Origin: Nitrospira sp. SG-bin2
GTDB lineage: Bacteria > Nitrospirota > Nitrospiria > Nitrospirales > Nitrospiraceae
Assembly: GCA_002083405.1 (NCBI GenBank)
Contig: LVWT01000033.1
Location: 1 to 64,000, forward strand
DNA length: 64,000 nt
Direction: 5' to 3'
A program made the translations under genes and the position numbers. How positions within the stretch are numbered: the first letter of the stretch is position 1; every line of letters starts with the position of its first letter. The notes under the pieces are model-generated. The model saw only the letters and a list, made by a program, of their open reading frames with translations. It was not told where the DNA came from and did no database searches. Positions 54,571 to 63,740 of the stretch are shown here, piece by piece.

Positions 54571-55863
54571 TCAGGCCTTTCTCGACATCAGCGTCGCCCG
54601 GACGGCATCCTTGATCGCCTGAGCATGACGGCTCGTGGTGTACCGATGTTCAACGACCTCTCGACAAGCCTGCGCCATCTTCTCCTTCAGAGGCTCAGGG
54701 AAAAGGGCCATCATCGCCTTCTGCGCCAGATCGTCGGCATTCCCGTGCTTGAAGAAGAAACCCGTTACGCCTTCCATGACGGCCTCCCACTCGGGGCCGT
54801 GCTCTTCGACATTCCCGTGCAATAATACGGGCGTTCCATACGTCATGGCGTGAATGATCGACAGACCCGCCGCCGCGGGAATGACGGAGAGGTCGCTTGC
54901 GCTAAAGACCAGTCCCAATTTGGATTCTTCATAGATAGGGCCGAGAAAATGCACCAGGTCGCGGATTCCCAGCTCATCCGCCAATCGATACAATCTATCT
55001 TGTTCTGTCCCATCACCCACCAAACAGACGTGGACCGTTCGCTGATTCCCTTTCATGCCCGCAATAGCCTGAAACAAAAGAGGAATCTGCTTTTCCCGTT
55101 GCAAACGGCCGGAGAAAATGACCAATCTCTCCCCGGTCTTGATGCCGAGGTTCGTTCTGAACTCAAGGCAAGCCTCAGGTGATGGGACAACACGATCAGA
55201 CCTCGACGCGCCTACAGAGTTGTACACGACATGAAGCCGTTCACACGGGAATCCCTTCTCCACCAACAACGATTGGGCGCGGTCACCATAGAGCAATAGT
55301 CCACTGCTCAATCTGTATAGAGTCTCTCTGATCCGCCATCGAACTCCCCTTTCCTGTCCAAGGAGCCCATGAGTCCATAAGAGGACAGGAATTCTGCATG
55401 TTCGCCCAAGAAGAACCAGCACCCACGCCGTCAACGAATAGGGACTTCCCTGGACGATGACAAGATCCGGGCGCTCGCGTAATACTTCAGCGACAGCGGA
55501 CGGCTGCCAGGTTAAGTTGAACGGCATGGACAAGAACAGGGTGCGGACTCTTGCCACTTTGAGGTCAATCACCGTTTCTTCAGGGCGGATAACTGCAAGG
55601 AACGGCACATCCGAATTTTCATCCGCGATGACTCGGAACCGGATCTGCTTGTCTGTCGACAACAGCTCGAAAAGTAAAAGCCTATAATGGGGAATACAAT
55701 TTTGTTGCACCATCACATACGGGCGTTTTTTGTTTCGCATACTTGATGGGCTCATCATGGAGAGCCCGTACGAAGGCGATGCGCTGACTCGCTCAGAGGG
55801 GAGGGCACTCTCCCTCTCCTCCGTCGGACAACTCATGTGGGTGTCACTGCCCATGCCGGTCAT
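54571..55863 (-). CDS. GT4 glycosyltransferase
   Basis: A protein of up to 430 residues, start ATG 55863 overlapping the polymerase gene stop by 4 bp; the first 45 residues are polar and probably disordered, so ATG near residue 43 is a possible alternative. VQQNCIPHYRLLLFELLS begins the fold, RLVIFSGRLQREKQIPLLF and AGLSIIHAMTYGTPVLLHG mark the donor domain. It adds one sugar of the repeat unit. Confidence 0.82.
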   Translation of the reverse strand: MTGMGSDTHMSCPTEERESALPSERVSASPSYGLSMMSPSSMRNKKRPYVMVQQNCIPHYRLLLFELLSTDKQIRFRVIADENSDVPFLAVIRPEETVIDLKVARVRTLFLSMPFNLTWQPSAVAEVLRERPDLVIVQGSPYSLTAWVLVLLGRTCRIPVLLWTHGLLGQERGVRWRIRETLYRLSSGLLLYGDRAQSLLVEKGFPCERLHVVYNSVGASRSDRVVPSPEACLEFRTNLGIKTGERLVIFSGRLQREKQIPLLFQAIAGMKGNQRTVHVCLVGDGTEQDRLYRLADELGIRDLVHFLGPIYEESKLGLVFSASDLSVIPAAAGLSIIHAMTYGTPVLLHGNVEEHGPEWEAVMEGVTGFFFKHGNADDLAQKAMMALFPEPLKEKMAQACREVVEHRYTTSRHAQAIKDAVRATLMSRKA

Positions 55864-57200
55864 GAACGAGTCATCTCCCGACCCAATTGCAGAATTTCAT
55901 AGGTACGTTTCCGCCCGCTCTGTTCCGATACAATACCCTCCCGATGCTCATCCCTAGCGTAGTCGGCAAGAGATGCCGGCTCAACCCTCGGTTCTTGAGT
56001 GCGCACCCCCTGCGGTCTCAGAATACACAGGAGAAACAGGAGCGAGGTGGGATTCCCCACGTTGATCAGGTATCGTTCAAATATGCCGAGGAACATATAG
56101 GCACAGCCGAACCCGAGCAGAATACTGTAACTATTCAGACGTGCGGGATCCTTCGTCGTTTTCCAGACTTGTAATAGCCCGGCAATCTCGAGCCATAGCG
56201 CGCCTAAAAACCCGACGACACCGATTTCAGAAAGCAACGAGAGATATCCGTTGTGTGAAGACGCTTCGACCGCTTTGAATTGTTCATGTGCCCGAAAGCC
56301 CACGCCTAGGACCGGATGAGAGAGAAACAAGTTCCAGGTGGCGGCCCATGCCTCGAATCGTCCGGTTGCCCCCGAATTGATTCCTCGATCCCGGTCACGA
56401 AGCGAGAGCAACTGTTCAAGACCCCTGATCACAGTTTCAGTGTAGAGGAGCGCAACGAACAACAGGACTCCGATGAATCCCAACGCGATCAGCGTCGTTT
56501 TAATCTTTGCAGTCCGTCCTCGCACCCAGAAAATAAGGAGCCATCCCACCACCGATGCAATGAGTGCCGCACGTGAACCGGTTAAGACGATCACCGTTCC
56601 CAGCACACCTAACAGCAGCCCGCGCGCAAGAATTGCCTCTATTGCGAACGTGGCGAGAAACGCAGACATACCCACAAGGCCCACCGTGTTGGGGTTGAGA
56701 ATCCGCTTGCCGTTTCCCAGCCTTTCTCCAGGGACATAATCGTAATAGACAAACCAGGCCAGCAGGACCACCATGAGTACGGCATAGATCTTGAGCCCCT
56801 TGAGCGTCTGATTCTCGTCCAAGTTGGTGTTGAACTGCAGCGCGATCCAACAAGCCACCAGCGTCATCATCGTATACCCGATCGATTCCAACCCGATCGG
56901 GCTGCCAAAAGAAGAAAGCGCACAGAACAACAAGAACACTCCCAAAGCCAGCAGCAGCCCAGGGTTCGGAGTTCTCGGAATGAACGCTCCGCGGCCCATC
57001 ATAAAATAGACGAGCGGCCAGACAATGGCCGCACCGAGCAACGCCATTCCAAATGAACGGTGTGTCGCAGCGTCAACTCGCCCGAACAGAGATACCGCAA
57101 ACACGCTGCTCAGCCAGATTCCGAGCACAAGCCCGGCCCACGACCTCTTATCGGGCTGTTCCCTACTCTCTAGATATCCGGATGATTCAGAAACGCTCAC
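55860..57200 (-). CDS. O-antigen ligase/polymerase family membrane protein (Wzy-like)
   Basis: A 446-residue protein with about eleven membrane helices. GVGFRAHEQFKAVEASSHNGYLSLLSEIG is the Wzy_C domain signature with the large periplasmic loop before it (two conserved features of O-antigen ligases). Start is GTG 57200 with GGGGAG 8 bases away. It joins repeat units or ligates the polymer at the periplasmic face. Lies 18 bp after the flippase gene. Confidence 0.83.
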   Translation of the reverse strand: MSVSESSGYLESREQPDKRSWAGLVLGIWLSSVFAVSLFGRVDAATHRSFGMALLGAAIVWPLVYFMMGRGAFIPRTPNPGLLLALGVFLLFCALSSFGSPIGLESIGYTMMTLVACWIALQFNTNLDENQTLKGLKIYAVLMVVLLAWFVYYDYVPGERLGNGKRILNPNTVGLVGMSAFLATFAIEAILARGLLLGVLGTVIVLTGSRAALIASVVGWLLIFWVRGRTAKIKTTLIALGFIGVLLFVALLYTETVIRGLEQLLSLRDRDRGINSGATGRFEAWAATWNLFLSHPVLGVGFRAHEQFKAVEASSHNGYLSLLSEIGVVGFLGALWLEIAGLLQVWKTTKDPARLNSYSILLGFGCAYMFLGIFERYLINVGNPTSLLFLLCILRPQGVRTQEPRVEPASLADYARDEHREGIVSEQSGRKRTYEILQLGREMTRS

Positions 57201-57218
57201 GCGAATCGCTCCCCTTCA

Positions 57219-58556
57219 CTATGAGCACCTTCTCATCAAGAGCCATCCTAGCAGGGAGGTATGAATCGCTTGCGCCAGAACGGAAGCCACAGCCAGTCCC
57301 TGGACACCATACCGTGGCACCAACGCACCAGCCCCTAGGGCAACCGCACCCCACTGAACCATCATTCCCAAGACGGGCGTTCTGTAATCGGATAGCGAGT
57401 AGAACCCATTTCGGATTAGTCCATACAGACACATAAATGGAAGCGCGAAAATCAGTGTCGACAGAATATGCCCGGTGATCTCGGCATCTGCCGCCGAAAA
57501 CCGACCGCGCATAAACAGGATCTCGACAATGGGCTGCGCAAAAAACGCGATCGCTATCGCAATAAGGCTGCTTGCCACCAGCTGAATGGACCCGTATTTT
57601 TTCAGCATGGCTGCTCCTTCGGCCCGACTCGACGCGAACAGTCGCGTCATACGGGGGAAAAATGTAGTGGTCACGGGAAATGCCACAAGGGCAACCGGGA
57701 CTGCCACAATGGTCCCGGCGTAAAAGAACGCGGCAACTCTTCCAGTCCCAAGATCCGTTGCGAAGCTACGCTCGGTCAGGACGAGCCCCTGAAACACCAC
57801 TTCCACAACCAACACGGTCGCGACCGCCTTCCAGAGATGAACTTGAGACAGCCGCGACTCGACTTGTCCCTGCGGCCTTTCGAGAAGTCTAGTCTGCCAT
57901 AGCTGGACCATATACAGCGCTAAGACCAACAAATTTCCGGCAATGACTCCCCAAGCAAGGGAGTCGATCCCTACAGCATCGGCAAACAGCAAAACGGAGC
58001 CAATCGTACACAGTGACACGATCGAACCAGCCAAGAACCCGGGGGCAAAGGTTCCGGTCACCGCCAACGCCCCACGAACCAACCCAGCCATGTTGGCAAA
58101 GACGATGGGAAGCAACAATATTTGGACCAGTCGTACTCCCAGCTGAAGTTGTTCCTGGCTAAACGCCGGGAAAATGACATTCAGCAGCCCACCTGTCACG
58201 GCGATCAGCACCGTGGTCATCATCAGATTCCATACGACCAGCCCCCGAACGGCTGTCTTGAAGAACAATCGTTGTTCGCCTATTCCCAATGAAGCCACTT
58301 TTGAGATAAACACCGTCTCTAGCGCATTGCCTACCTGCACGCCGAGAAACAATTGAAAACCCATGACCACAACGAAGACATCGAGTTCTGAACTCAAGCC
58401 GAACGTCGAGGCTACGGTAAGTTCCCTCAAGAATCCGAGTATCAATCCTACGCCGATCAGCAGCGCATAGACGGGAATAGCCTTGAACAAACCACGGTCT
58501 TCGGCCTGAACCTTCCAACTTCCAAACCACGGGCGGAGGGCTGAAGGTATCAGCAT
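57219..58556 (-). CDS. MurJ/MviN-type lipid-linked oligosaccharide flippase
   Basis: A 445-residue membrane protein with about 13-14 helices. FLRELTVASTFGLSSELDVFVV and VAFPVTTTFFPRMTRLFASSR are typical of MurJ/MviN. It may flip a lipid-linked sugar repeat to the periplasm, taking the part of Wzx in this cluster, since no other flippase is present. Start ATG 58556 lies 7 bp inside the amidotransferase gene end, so the two are coupled. It could still be the cell's peptidoglycan MurJ, but location argues otherwise. Confidence 0.83.
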   Translation of the reverse strand: MLIPSALRPWFGSWKVQAEDRGLFKAIPVYALLIGVGLILGFLRELTVASTFGLSSELDVFVVVMGFQLFLGVQVGNALETVFISKVASLGIGEQRLFFKTAVRGLVVWNLMMTTVLIAVTGGLLNVIFPAFSQEQLQLGVRLVQILLLPIVFANMAGLVRGALAVTGTFAPGFLAGSIVSLCTIGSVLLFADAVGIDSLAWGVIAGNLLVLALYMVQLWQTRLLERPQGQVESRLSQVHLWKAVATVLVVEVVFQGLVLTERSFATDLGTGRVAAFFYAGTIVAVPVALVAFPVTTTFFPRMTRLFASSRAEGAAMLKKYGSIQLVASSLIAIAIAFFAQPIVEILFMRGRFSAADAEITGHILSTLIFALPFMCLYGLIRNGFYSLSDYRTPVLGMMVQWGAVALGAGALVPRYGVQGLAVASVLAQAIHTSLLGWLLMRRCS

Positions 58557-60529
58557 GGACCAACCTTCACTTCCTGCATCGACAATTCCTGATTCGTCGA
58601 CGGAACATCGCGCAAGCGATCGCGTTGTTGTCTGCACCAGAGCTCAAGAACCAAAGTCTCAAATGCCACATCATGCATCGCTCCCAACCTGAGTTTTGCC
58701 TGCGCCAACTTGGATGCCGCGCTTTTTTCGATTACACCTGCCTGAACCAGAAACCCGTTCTCGATCAAGCCACCGTAGGTCGTGTGCAGCGCCGCAGCCC
58801 AGGCCCGTGGAGGCTGGAAGGGTCGCTTGGGTCGGTTCATGACCCAGTCCGGCACCAAGCCCTTGAGAGCGGTCCTGAACCAGATTTTCGGAGAAAGAGC
58901 GTGATCAGGCTGAGCCTTGCGCAATCCAATGACGGTTTCTACCAACCGATAGTCGACCAGCGGAAGCCGCAACTCGACTGATGAAGCCATACTCAGTCGG
59001 TCCCCTTGCGCGATGCCGACCTCGGATAGATAGGTCTGGCAGATCAATCGAGTGATCGACACGTCGAGCTGGGCCCAAGGCTGTTTCATGGTAAATAGAC
59101 CACAGACATCCGTCGAAACGGTCTTCTCTCGAAACTCGGGAGTAAAGAGCATCTCGCTGGATGCCTTTACAGCACGAAAAAGAGGTCCATCGTCGCCAAA
59201 GACCAACCGGTCTCGTGGACTGCTCAGATCACGCTGCCACGCCTGCCAGGAAGAGCGTAGCCCTGCGAAAGATGTGGCCCAATTATAGAGTCCGCGGGGC
59301 GATCGACTCAGCGGCGGATGGAGACGAATATAGTGAAGCAGGCTGGATAGCCCGGTCGCTCCGATCTCCTGCTTTCGCAACGACTGACTCACCGCATCCC
59401 GCACCCAGGGATAGCCCCAAAACAGTTCGTCGCCTCCCTGCCCTTGCAACATCACGGGGACACCCGCAACCCGAGCCGCCTGCATAACCCGATAATAGCT
59501 GTAGCTCGAGATATCGGCGATGGGATCATCGACCAGCCCCACAATGTCTGGAAAGGTCTTCACGAGATCACTGGTGTGCAATTCGATCTCATGAAACGGC
59601 AACTTGAGCTCATCAGCGAAGGCCTTGGCAGCTGCGCGTTCATCGGTTCGAGGCCGTCCCTCATAACCAATACTAAAGGCCGACAGTGTTCCGGGGTACC
59701 GTTTGGCAACTAATGCCGCGATGGCGCTGGAATCAAGCCCCCCGCTCAACGCCACTCCGATGGGGACATCGGAGCGCACGATTAATTCGGACACCGTTTC
59801 TAGTTCCGCGCGCAGAATCTCCGCCGGGTTTCCTTCGATAGGCGGCGCATCTTCCATGTTCCAGTACTGATGCTCGTCGATGCGCCAGGGATCGACGCTA
59901 ACAGTCAGAATATGCGCTGACGGCAACTTTCGAACGCCTTGTACGGGCGTCATTGGCTCCGGCACATACTGATAGTGGAAATAGTGCAATATTGCGCCGG
60001 GATCCAGTTCGAACGGCACCACACCTGCCTGGAGCAAAGCTTTCAGTTCAGAAGCGAATACCAGGCTCCCATTCCGCACATGGAGATACAGGGGTTTTTC
60101 CCCCATGCGATCTCGCGCCAACAGGAGACGCTGCTGCCGCGAGTCCCAGAGCGCAAAGGCAAACATGCCTCGTAGGTACTGCACACAGTCCAACCCATAC
60201 TCCTCATACAGATGTAAGATAACTTCGCAATCGCTTCCGGTGCGAAAGATGTGGCCGCGTGATTCCAACTCCGGTCGGAGTTCTCTGAAGTTGTAGATCT
60301 CGCCGTTGGCGATTAGAGAGAGTGTCTTATCTTCGTTATAGAGCGGCTGCCACCCGGTTGAAAGATCGATAATGCTGAGCCGCCGCATCGCCAAAGCAAC
60401 ATGAGCCCCCTGGTACAACCCTGCCCCATCAGGCCCACGATGAGTCAGCGCCCCGTTCATACGGAAAAGCTGCTCCTGGTTCCATCTGGTGATAGGTGTT
60501 GCGGAAATAATGCCGGCAATCCCGCACAT
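58550..60529 (-). CDS. asnB: Asparagine-synthase-like amidotransferase of the EPS locus
   Basis: A 659-residue glutamine-dependent amidotransferase. The N-terminal MCGIAGI has the catalytic Cys2, with THRGPDG and NGEIYNF; the synthetase domain has GVALSGGLDSSAIAAL (ATP pyrophosphatase loop) and QGQGGDELFWGYPW. Members at exosortase loci (family TIGR03108) are thought to amidate a sugar acid in the polymer rather than to make asparagine. It leads an operon with the flippase; a Pho-like triple lies 81 bp upstream. Confidence 0.85.
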   Translation of the reverse strand: MCGIAGIISATPITRWNQEQLFRMNGALTHRGPDGAGLYQGAHVALAMRRLSIIDLSTGWQPLYNEDKTLSLIANGEIYNFRELRPELESRGHIFRTGSDCEVILHLYEEYGLDCVQYLRGMFAFALWDSRQQRLLLARDRMGEKPLYLHVRNGSLVFASELKALLQAGVVPFELDPGAILHYFHYQYVPEPMTPVQGVRKLPSAHILTVSVDPWRIDEHQYWNMEDAPPIEGNPAEILRAELETVSELIVRSDVPIGVALSGGLDSSAIAALVAKRYPGTLSAFSIGYEGRPRTDERAAAKAFADELKLPFHEIELHTSDLVKTFPDIVGLVDDPIADISSYSYYRVMQAARVAGVPVMLQGQGGDELFWGYPWVRDAVSQSLRKQEIGATGLSSLLHYIRLHPPLSRSPRGLYNWATSFAGLRSSWQAWQRDLSSPRDRLVFGDDGPLFRAVKASSEMLFTPEFREKTVSTDVCGLFTMKQPWAQLDVSITRLICQTYLSEVGIAQGDRLSMASSVELRLPLVDYRLVETVIGLRKAQPDHALSPKIWFRTALKGLVPDWVMNRPKRPFQPPRAWAAALHTTYGGLIENGFLVQAGVIEKSAASKLAQAKLRLGAMHDVAFETLVLELWCRQQRDRLRDVPSTNQELSMQEVKVGPC

Positions 60530-60609
60530 GGCGATTACAACCCCTCGCAGATTTCTATTTCTAGAACGTTCAGTTTACTTTGACGGGAGGGACCGTATGG
60601 ACCCTGCGA

Positions 60610-60637
60610 TTCAAGTTTGTGTTAACAATTCGTTAAA
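60610..60637 (-). promoter_or_regulatory. Pho-box-like triple upstream of asnB operon
   Basis: Minus strand: TTTAAC (60637-60632), GTTAAC (60626-60621), CTTGAA (60615-60610), 11-bp period. Confidence 0.65.
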
Positions 60638-60725
60638 ATCGTCTCGCGCCATAGAATGCGCGTAATACGGCGAGGATGTGCGGCACACAACTTCTATCAA
60701 AGATCCAACAACATACGAAGGAGTG

Positions 60726-61685
60726 TTAGAAGACGACCTCCCGAACAGAGGCGCGGTTAGCCAGAAACCATGCGACGGTTTTGCGGATTCCCTCCTGGAG
60801 AGACTGTTCGGCGTGGAAGTTAAAGTAGTCGGCGGCTTTGGCAACATCGAGGCAGCGGCGGGGCTGGCCGTTCGGTCTGGTCCTGTCCCACACCAGCTCG
60901 CCCTTGTAGCCGACTTTCTGCATGATCAGAGCGGCCAGATCTCTGATGGATATTTCGTGTCCACTCCCCAGATTCACCGGATCGCTTCGATCGTATAGCT
61001 CGGCTGCCTGAAGGATGCCTTCGGCCGCATCCTCGACGTACAGGAACTCCCTCGTCGGCGACCCGTCTCCCCAGAGCGTCACGGTCCGGGCTGCCTGTTC
61101 TTTGGCCTCGACACCCTTCCGGATCAGTGCAGGAATGACGTGCGACGTTTCGGGATGGAAGTTATCGCGTGGTCCGTACAGATTGACGGGAAAAAGGACG
61201 ATAGAATTGAAACCGTACTGAGTCCGGTAGGCCTGGGACTGCACCAGCAGCATCTTCTTCGCCAGCCCATAGGGCGCATTCGTCCCCTCAGGGTAGCCGT
61301 CCCATAGCGCCTCTTCTCGAAACGGCACCGGAGTCTGCTTGGGATACGCGCAGATCGTGCCGAGCGCGACGAATTTCCTCACGCCTCGTTGGCGGCCGAT
61401 CTCCATGAGCTGCGCGCCCATCATCAGGTTATCGTAGAAAAACTTTCCCGCGTTGGCTTGGTTGGCTCCGATCCCGCCCACTCTGCCTGCCAGGTGAATG
61501 ACGATGTCAGGCCGGGCGTCGTCGTACAGCCGTCGAACCGCCTCCATGGTCACGAGGTCGTAGTCGTGGCTTCGGGGGACGACGACCCGGTCGCAGCCAC
61601 GCTGCATCAGTTTCTCGACGACACAGGAACCCAGAAACCCGCCGCCGCCTGTTACAACAACCCTCTGATCTCGCCAGACGCGCAT
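60726..61685 (-). CDS. fcl: GDP-L-fucose synthase
   Basis: A 319-residue short-chain dehydrogenase. [18 protein letters not shown] binds [23 protein letters not shown] and [11 protein letters not shown] hold the Ser/Tyr/Lys set; it converts GDP-4-keto-6-deoxymannose to GDP-L-fucose. Its start (GCGGAG before ATG 61685) lies 34 bp inside the end of gmd, a long overlap suggesting tight coupling. The long reading upstream to 61994 belongs to another frame. Confidence 0.92.
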   Translation of the reverse strand: MRVWRDQRVVVTGGGGFLGSCVVEKLMQRGCDRVVVPRSHDYDLVTMEAVRRLYDDARPDIVIHLAGRVGGIGANQANAGKFFYDNLMMGAQLMEIGRQRGVRKFVALGTICAYPKQTPVPFREEALWDGYPEGTNAPYGLAKKMLLVQSQAYRTQYGFNSIVLFPVNLYGPRDNFHPETSHVIPALIRKGVEAKEQAARTVTLWGDGSPTREFLYVEDAAEGILQAAELYDRSDPVNLGSGHEISIRDLAALIMQKVGYKGELVWDRTRPNGQPRRCLDVAKAADYFNFHAEQSLQEGIRKTVAWFLANRASVREVVF

Positions 61686-62695
61686 AACTCCGCTTTCGGT
61701 TGGACTCCCTCGATCCGCTGACGTTCCGCATCCAGATCGGCCTGCACCATCATCCGGACCAAGTCGGGAAACGACACCGTCGGCCGCCAGCCCAGTGTCT
61801 TCGCGGCCTTGCTCGCATCTCCGATCAGCACATCGACCTCCGTGAGCCGGTAATAGCGGGGATCGATCTTCACGCAGGGCTTCCAGTCCAGATCGAGAGC
61901 GCCGAACGCCAGATCGAGCAGCTCCCGCACAGAATGGGTTTCTCCCGTGGCGATCACATAGTCGTCCGGCTGTTCGGTCTGGAGCATCATCCACATGGCC
62001 TGCACATAGTCGCCGGCAAATCCCCAGTCCCGCTTCGCATCCAAATTACCGAGGTAGAGTTCCTGCTGCAGCCCCAGCTTGATCCGGGCCGCCGCCTTGG
62101 TGATCTTACGGCTCACGAACGTCTCTCCACGGCGGGGCGACTCATGATTGAACAAAATCCCGTTGCAGGCGAAGAGGTTGTACGCCTCCCGATAATTCAC
62201 CGTCATCCAATGCGCATACACCTTGGCCACGCCGTAGGGGCTCCGAGGATAGAACGGGGTCGTTTCTCGTTGCGGCATCTCCTGAACCTTGCCGAACATC
62301 TCGCTCGACGAAGCCTGATAAAACTTCGGGCGCTGCCCGCTCTCGCGAATGGCTTCAAGCAACCGCAACGTTCCGAGGCCGGTCACTTCCCCTGTGTATT
62401 CGGGAATGTCGAAACTCACGCGCACGTGGCTCTGCGCGCCGAGATTGTAGATTTCATCCGGCTGGATCTTGCGAAGGAGCTTATTCAGCGAACTGGCATC
62501 GTTGAGATCGCCATACATCAATCGCAGTCTGGCCTGAGGCACATGGGGATCTTCATAGATCTGATCGATGCGGCCCGTATTGAAGGAGCTGGAACGACGG
62601 ATGACCCCGTAGACCTCGTAACCCTTGCCCAGGAGAAATTCGGCGAGATACGATCCGTCTTGCCCCGTCACTCCGGTGATCAATGCCTTCTTCAT
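61652..62695 (-). CDS. gmd: GDP-mannose 4,6-dehydratase
   Basis: A 347-residue dehydratase. [15 protein letters not shown] binds [18 protein letters not shown] and [19 protein letters not shown] hold the catalytic Thr/Tyr/Lys region; [16 protein letters not shown] is the Gmd signature. It makes the GDP-4-keto-6-deoxymannose used by Fcl, so fucose or rhamnose-like 6-deoxysugars enter the polymer. Leads the gmd-fcl operon; Pho-like triple upstream. Confidence 0.94.
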   Translation of the reverse strand: MKKALITGVTGQDGSYLAEFLLGKGYEVYGVIRRSSSFNTGRIDQIYEDPHVPQARLRLMYGDLNDASSLNKLLRKIQPDEIYNLGAQSHVRVSFDIPEYTGEVTGLGTLRLLEAIRESGQRPKFYQASSSEMFGKVQEMPQRETTPFYPRSPYGVAKVYAHWMTVNYREAYNLFACNGILFNHESPRRGETFVSRKITKAAARIKLGLQQELYLGNLDAKRDWGFAGDYVQAMWMMLQTEQPDDYVIATGETHSVRELLDLAFGALDLDWKPCVKIDPRYYRLTEVDVLIGDASKAAKTLGWRPTVSFPDLVRMMVQADLDAERQRIEGVQPKAELCASGEIRGLL

Positions 62696-62815
62696 TGTGG
62701 CACTCCAACATAGCCAAGCATGTCAGTTTTCCACCTCTGTCCGGTGGTCGCTGACGGCGACCGATTCACCACCTGGACTCTACCGCAAACCGCCTTGAGC
62801 CATGGCCAAATCGGA

Positions 62816-62843
62816 ATTAAAGTTCTGTTAACGAAACGTTAAA
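62816..62843 (-). promoter_or_regulatory. Pho-box-like triple upstream of gmd
   Basis: Minus strand: TTTAAC (62843-62838), GTTAAC (62832-62827), TTTAAT (62821-62816), 11-bp period, 121 bp from the gmd start. Confidence 0.65.
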
Positions 62844-62863
62844 TGCTCAAGCCACAGCTGATC

Positions 62864-63232
62864 TTAGAGCTTGCCGCACGACTGGAGGAAGGTATTCAGC
62901 AAAACTTGGTTGTCTTCTTCCAGGTCAATAAATTCTACGCCGATCTGATTCCCTCGAGCCCACTTCACGGCAGCGAGCAGGACATCGATCGGCGGTTTGT
63001 CCCATGGAAGCGTCAAGTTCAAGGCCAGTTTCTGGTCTCGTCGAAAACTTTGATCGGTGGTCAGGCGTACTCCTTTGCGGGAAATGTCCACGAGGGTTCC
63101 CTCTGCCGATTCCCTGGTCAAGATAGAGAAGAGGATAACGTCCGCTGTGACGGTGACGCGGGACACGTTTCGGCCGTGCGCCATAGGCACCATGGGATTG
63201 GGTTCTCCTGTAAAAACGCTATGGTTGAGCAT
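62864..63232 (-). CDS. PilZ-domain protein
   Basis: A 122-residue protein with a PilZ fold: TLVDISRKGVRLTTD has the [DN]xSxxG motif and FRRDQKLALNLTLP continues the barrel. The N-terminal RxxxR part is not clear, so binding of cyclic di-GMP is uncertain. PilZ proteins often switch exopolysaccharide production, which fits its position upstream of gmd. ATG alternatives exist within the first 20 residues. Confidence 0.72.
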   Translation of the reverse strand: MLNHSVFTGEPNPMVPMAHGRNVSRVTVTADVILFSILTRESAEGTLVDISRKGVRLTTDQSFRRDQKLALNLTLPWDKPPIDVLLAAVKWARGNQIGVEFIDLEEDNQVLLNTFLQSCGKL

Positions 63233-63256
63233 CGCTTACGAAAAGGCGGTCAGCGC

Positions 63257-63637
63257 CTAAGCGGCCGACTGACCGGCCAACTGTGATTGCACCGCGTCAA
63301 GCAAGCCTTTAATCATGAACGGTTTTTGCAACACCTGCCTGGCTCCCAGCAGTTTGGCAATACTGCGTGCGGGTTCCTGGTTTACCGCTCCTGACACGGC
63401 AATCACCTTCATGGTGGGATGCCGGAAAACCAACTCTAAGATTTTTGCCGGTGCGTCCGCTTCCGGAAAAAAGATGTCGGTGATCACCAGGTCTGCCGGG
63501 CGCGCTTCGTACGAGGACACGGCCTCGTCAGCGGTAGCCGCTTCCGCCACTTCGTATCCGGCCTCTTCGAGCACCGTCCGAAGCAGGACCCGAATGGACT
63601 TTTCATCATCGATGACCAGAATCCGCTTCATCTGCAC
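63257..63637 (-). CDS. Single-domain response regulator (CheY-like)
   Basis: A 126-residue receiver domain: ILVIDDEKSIR (acidic pair), phospho-acceptor aspartate in VITDIFFPE, AVSGA (Ser) and LQKPFMIKG (Lys). All key residues are present. No kinase partner or output domain in the window. It lies 24 bp upstream of the PilZ gene on the same strand, so the two are probably one operon. Confidence 0.88.
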   Translation of the reverse strand: MQMKRILVIDDEKSIRVLLRTVLEEAGYEVAEAATADEAVSSYEARPADLVITDIFFPEADAPAKILELVFRHPTMKVIAVSGAVNQEPARSIAKLLGARQVLQKPFMIKGLLDAVQSQLAGQSAA

Positions 63638-63740
63638 AGCTTCTCGTCTGTCTGTTACTTTCTCCTCTCCATTTGATTAAGTTGTTGCGACAACATCGAC
63701 GCCGCGAGGTCGCGCGCGGCCTGACAGCATTCCCCGCGAG

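Noticed and set aside
61686..61994. Upstream extension of fcl
   Set aside because: It overlaps gmd coding sequence in another frame; homologues start at ATG 61685.
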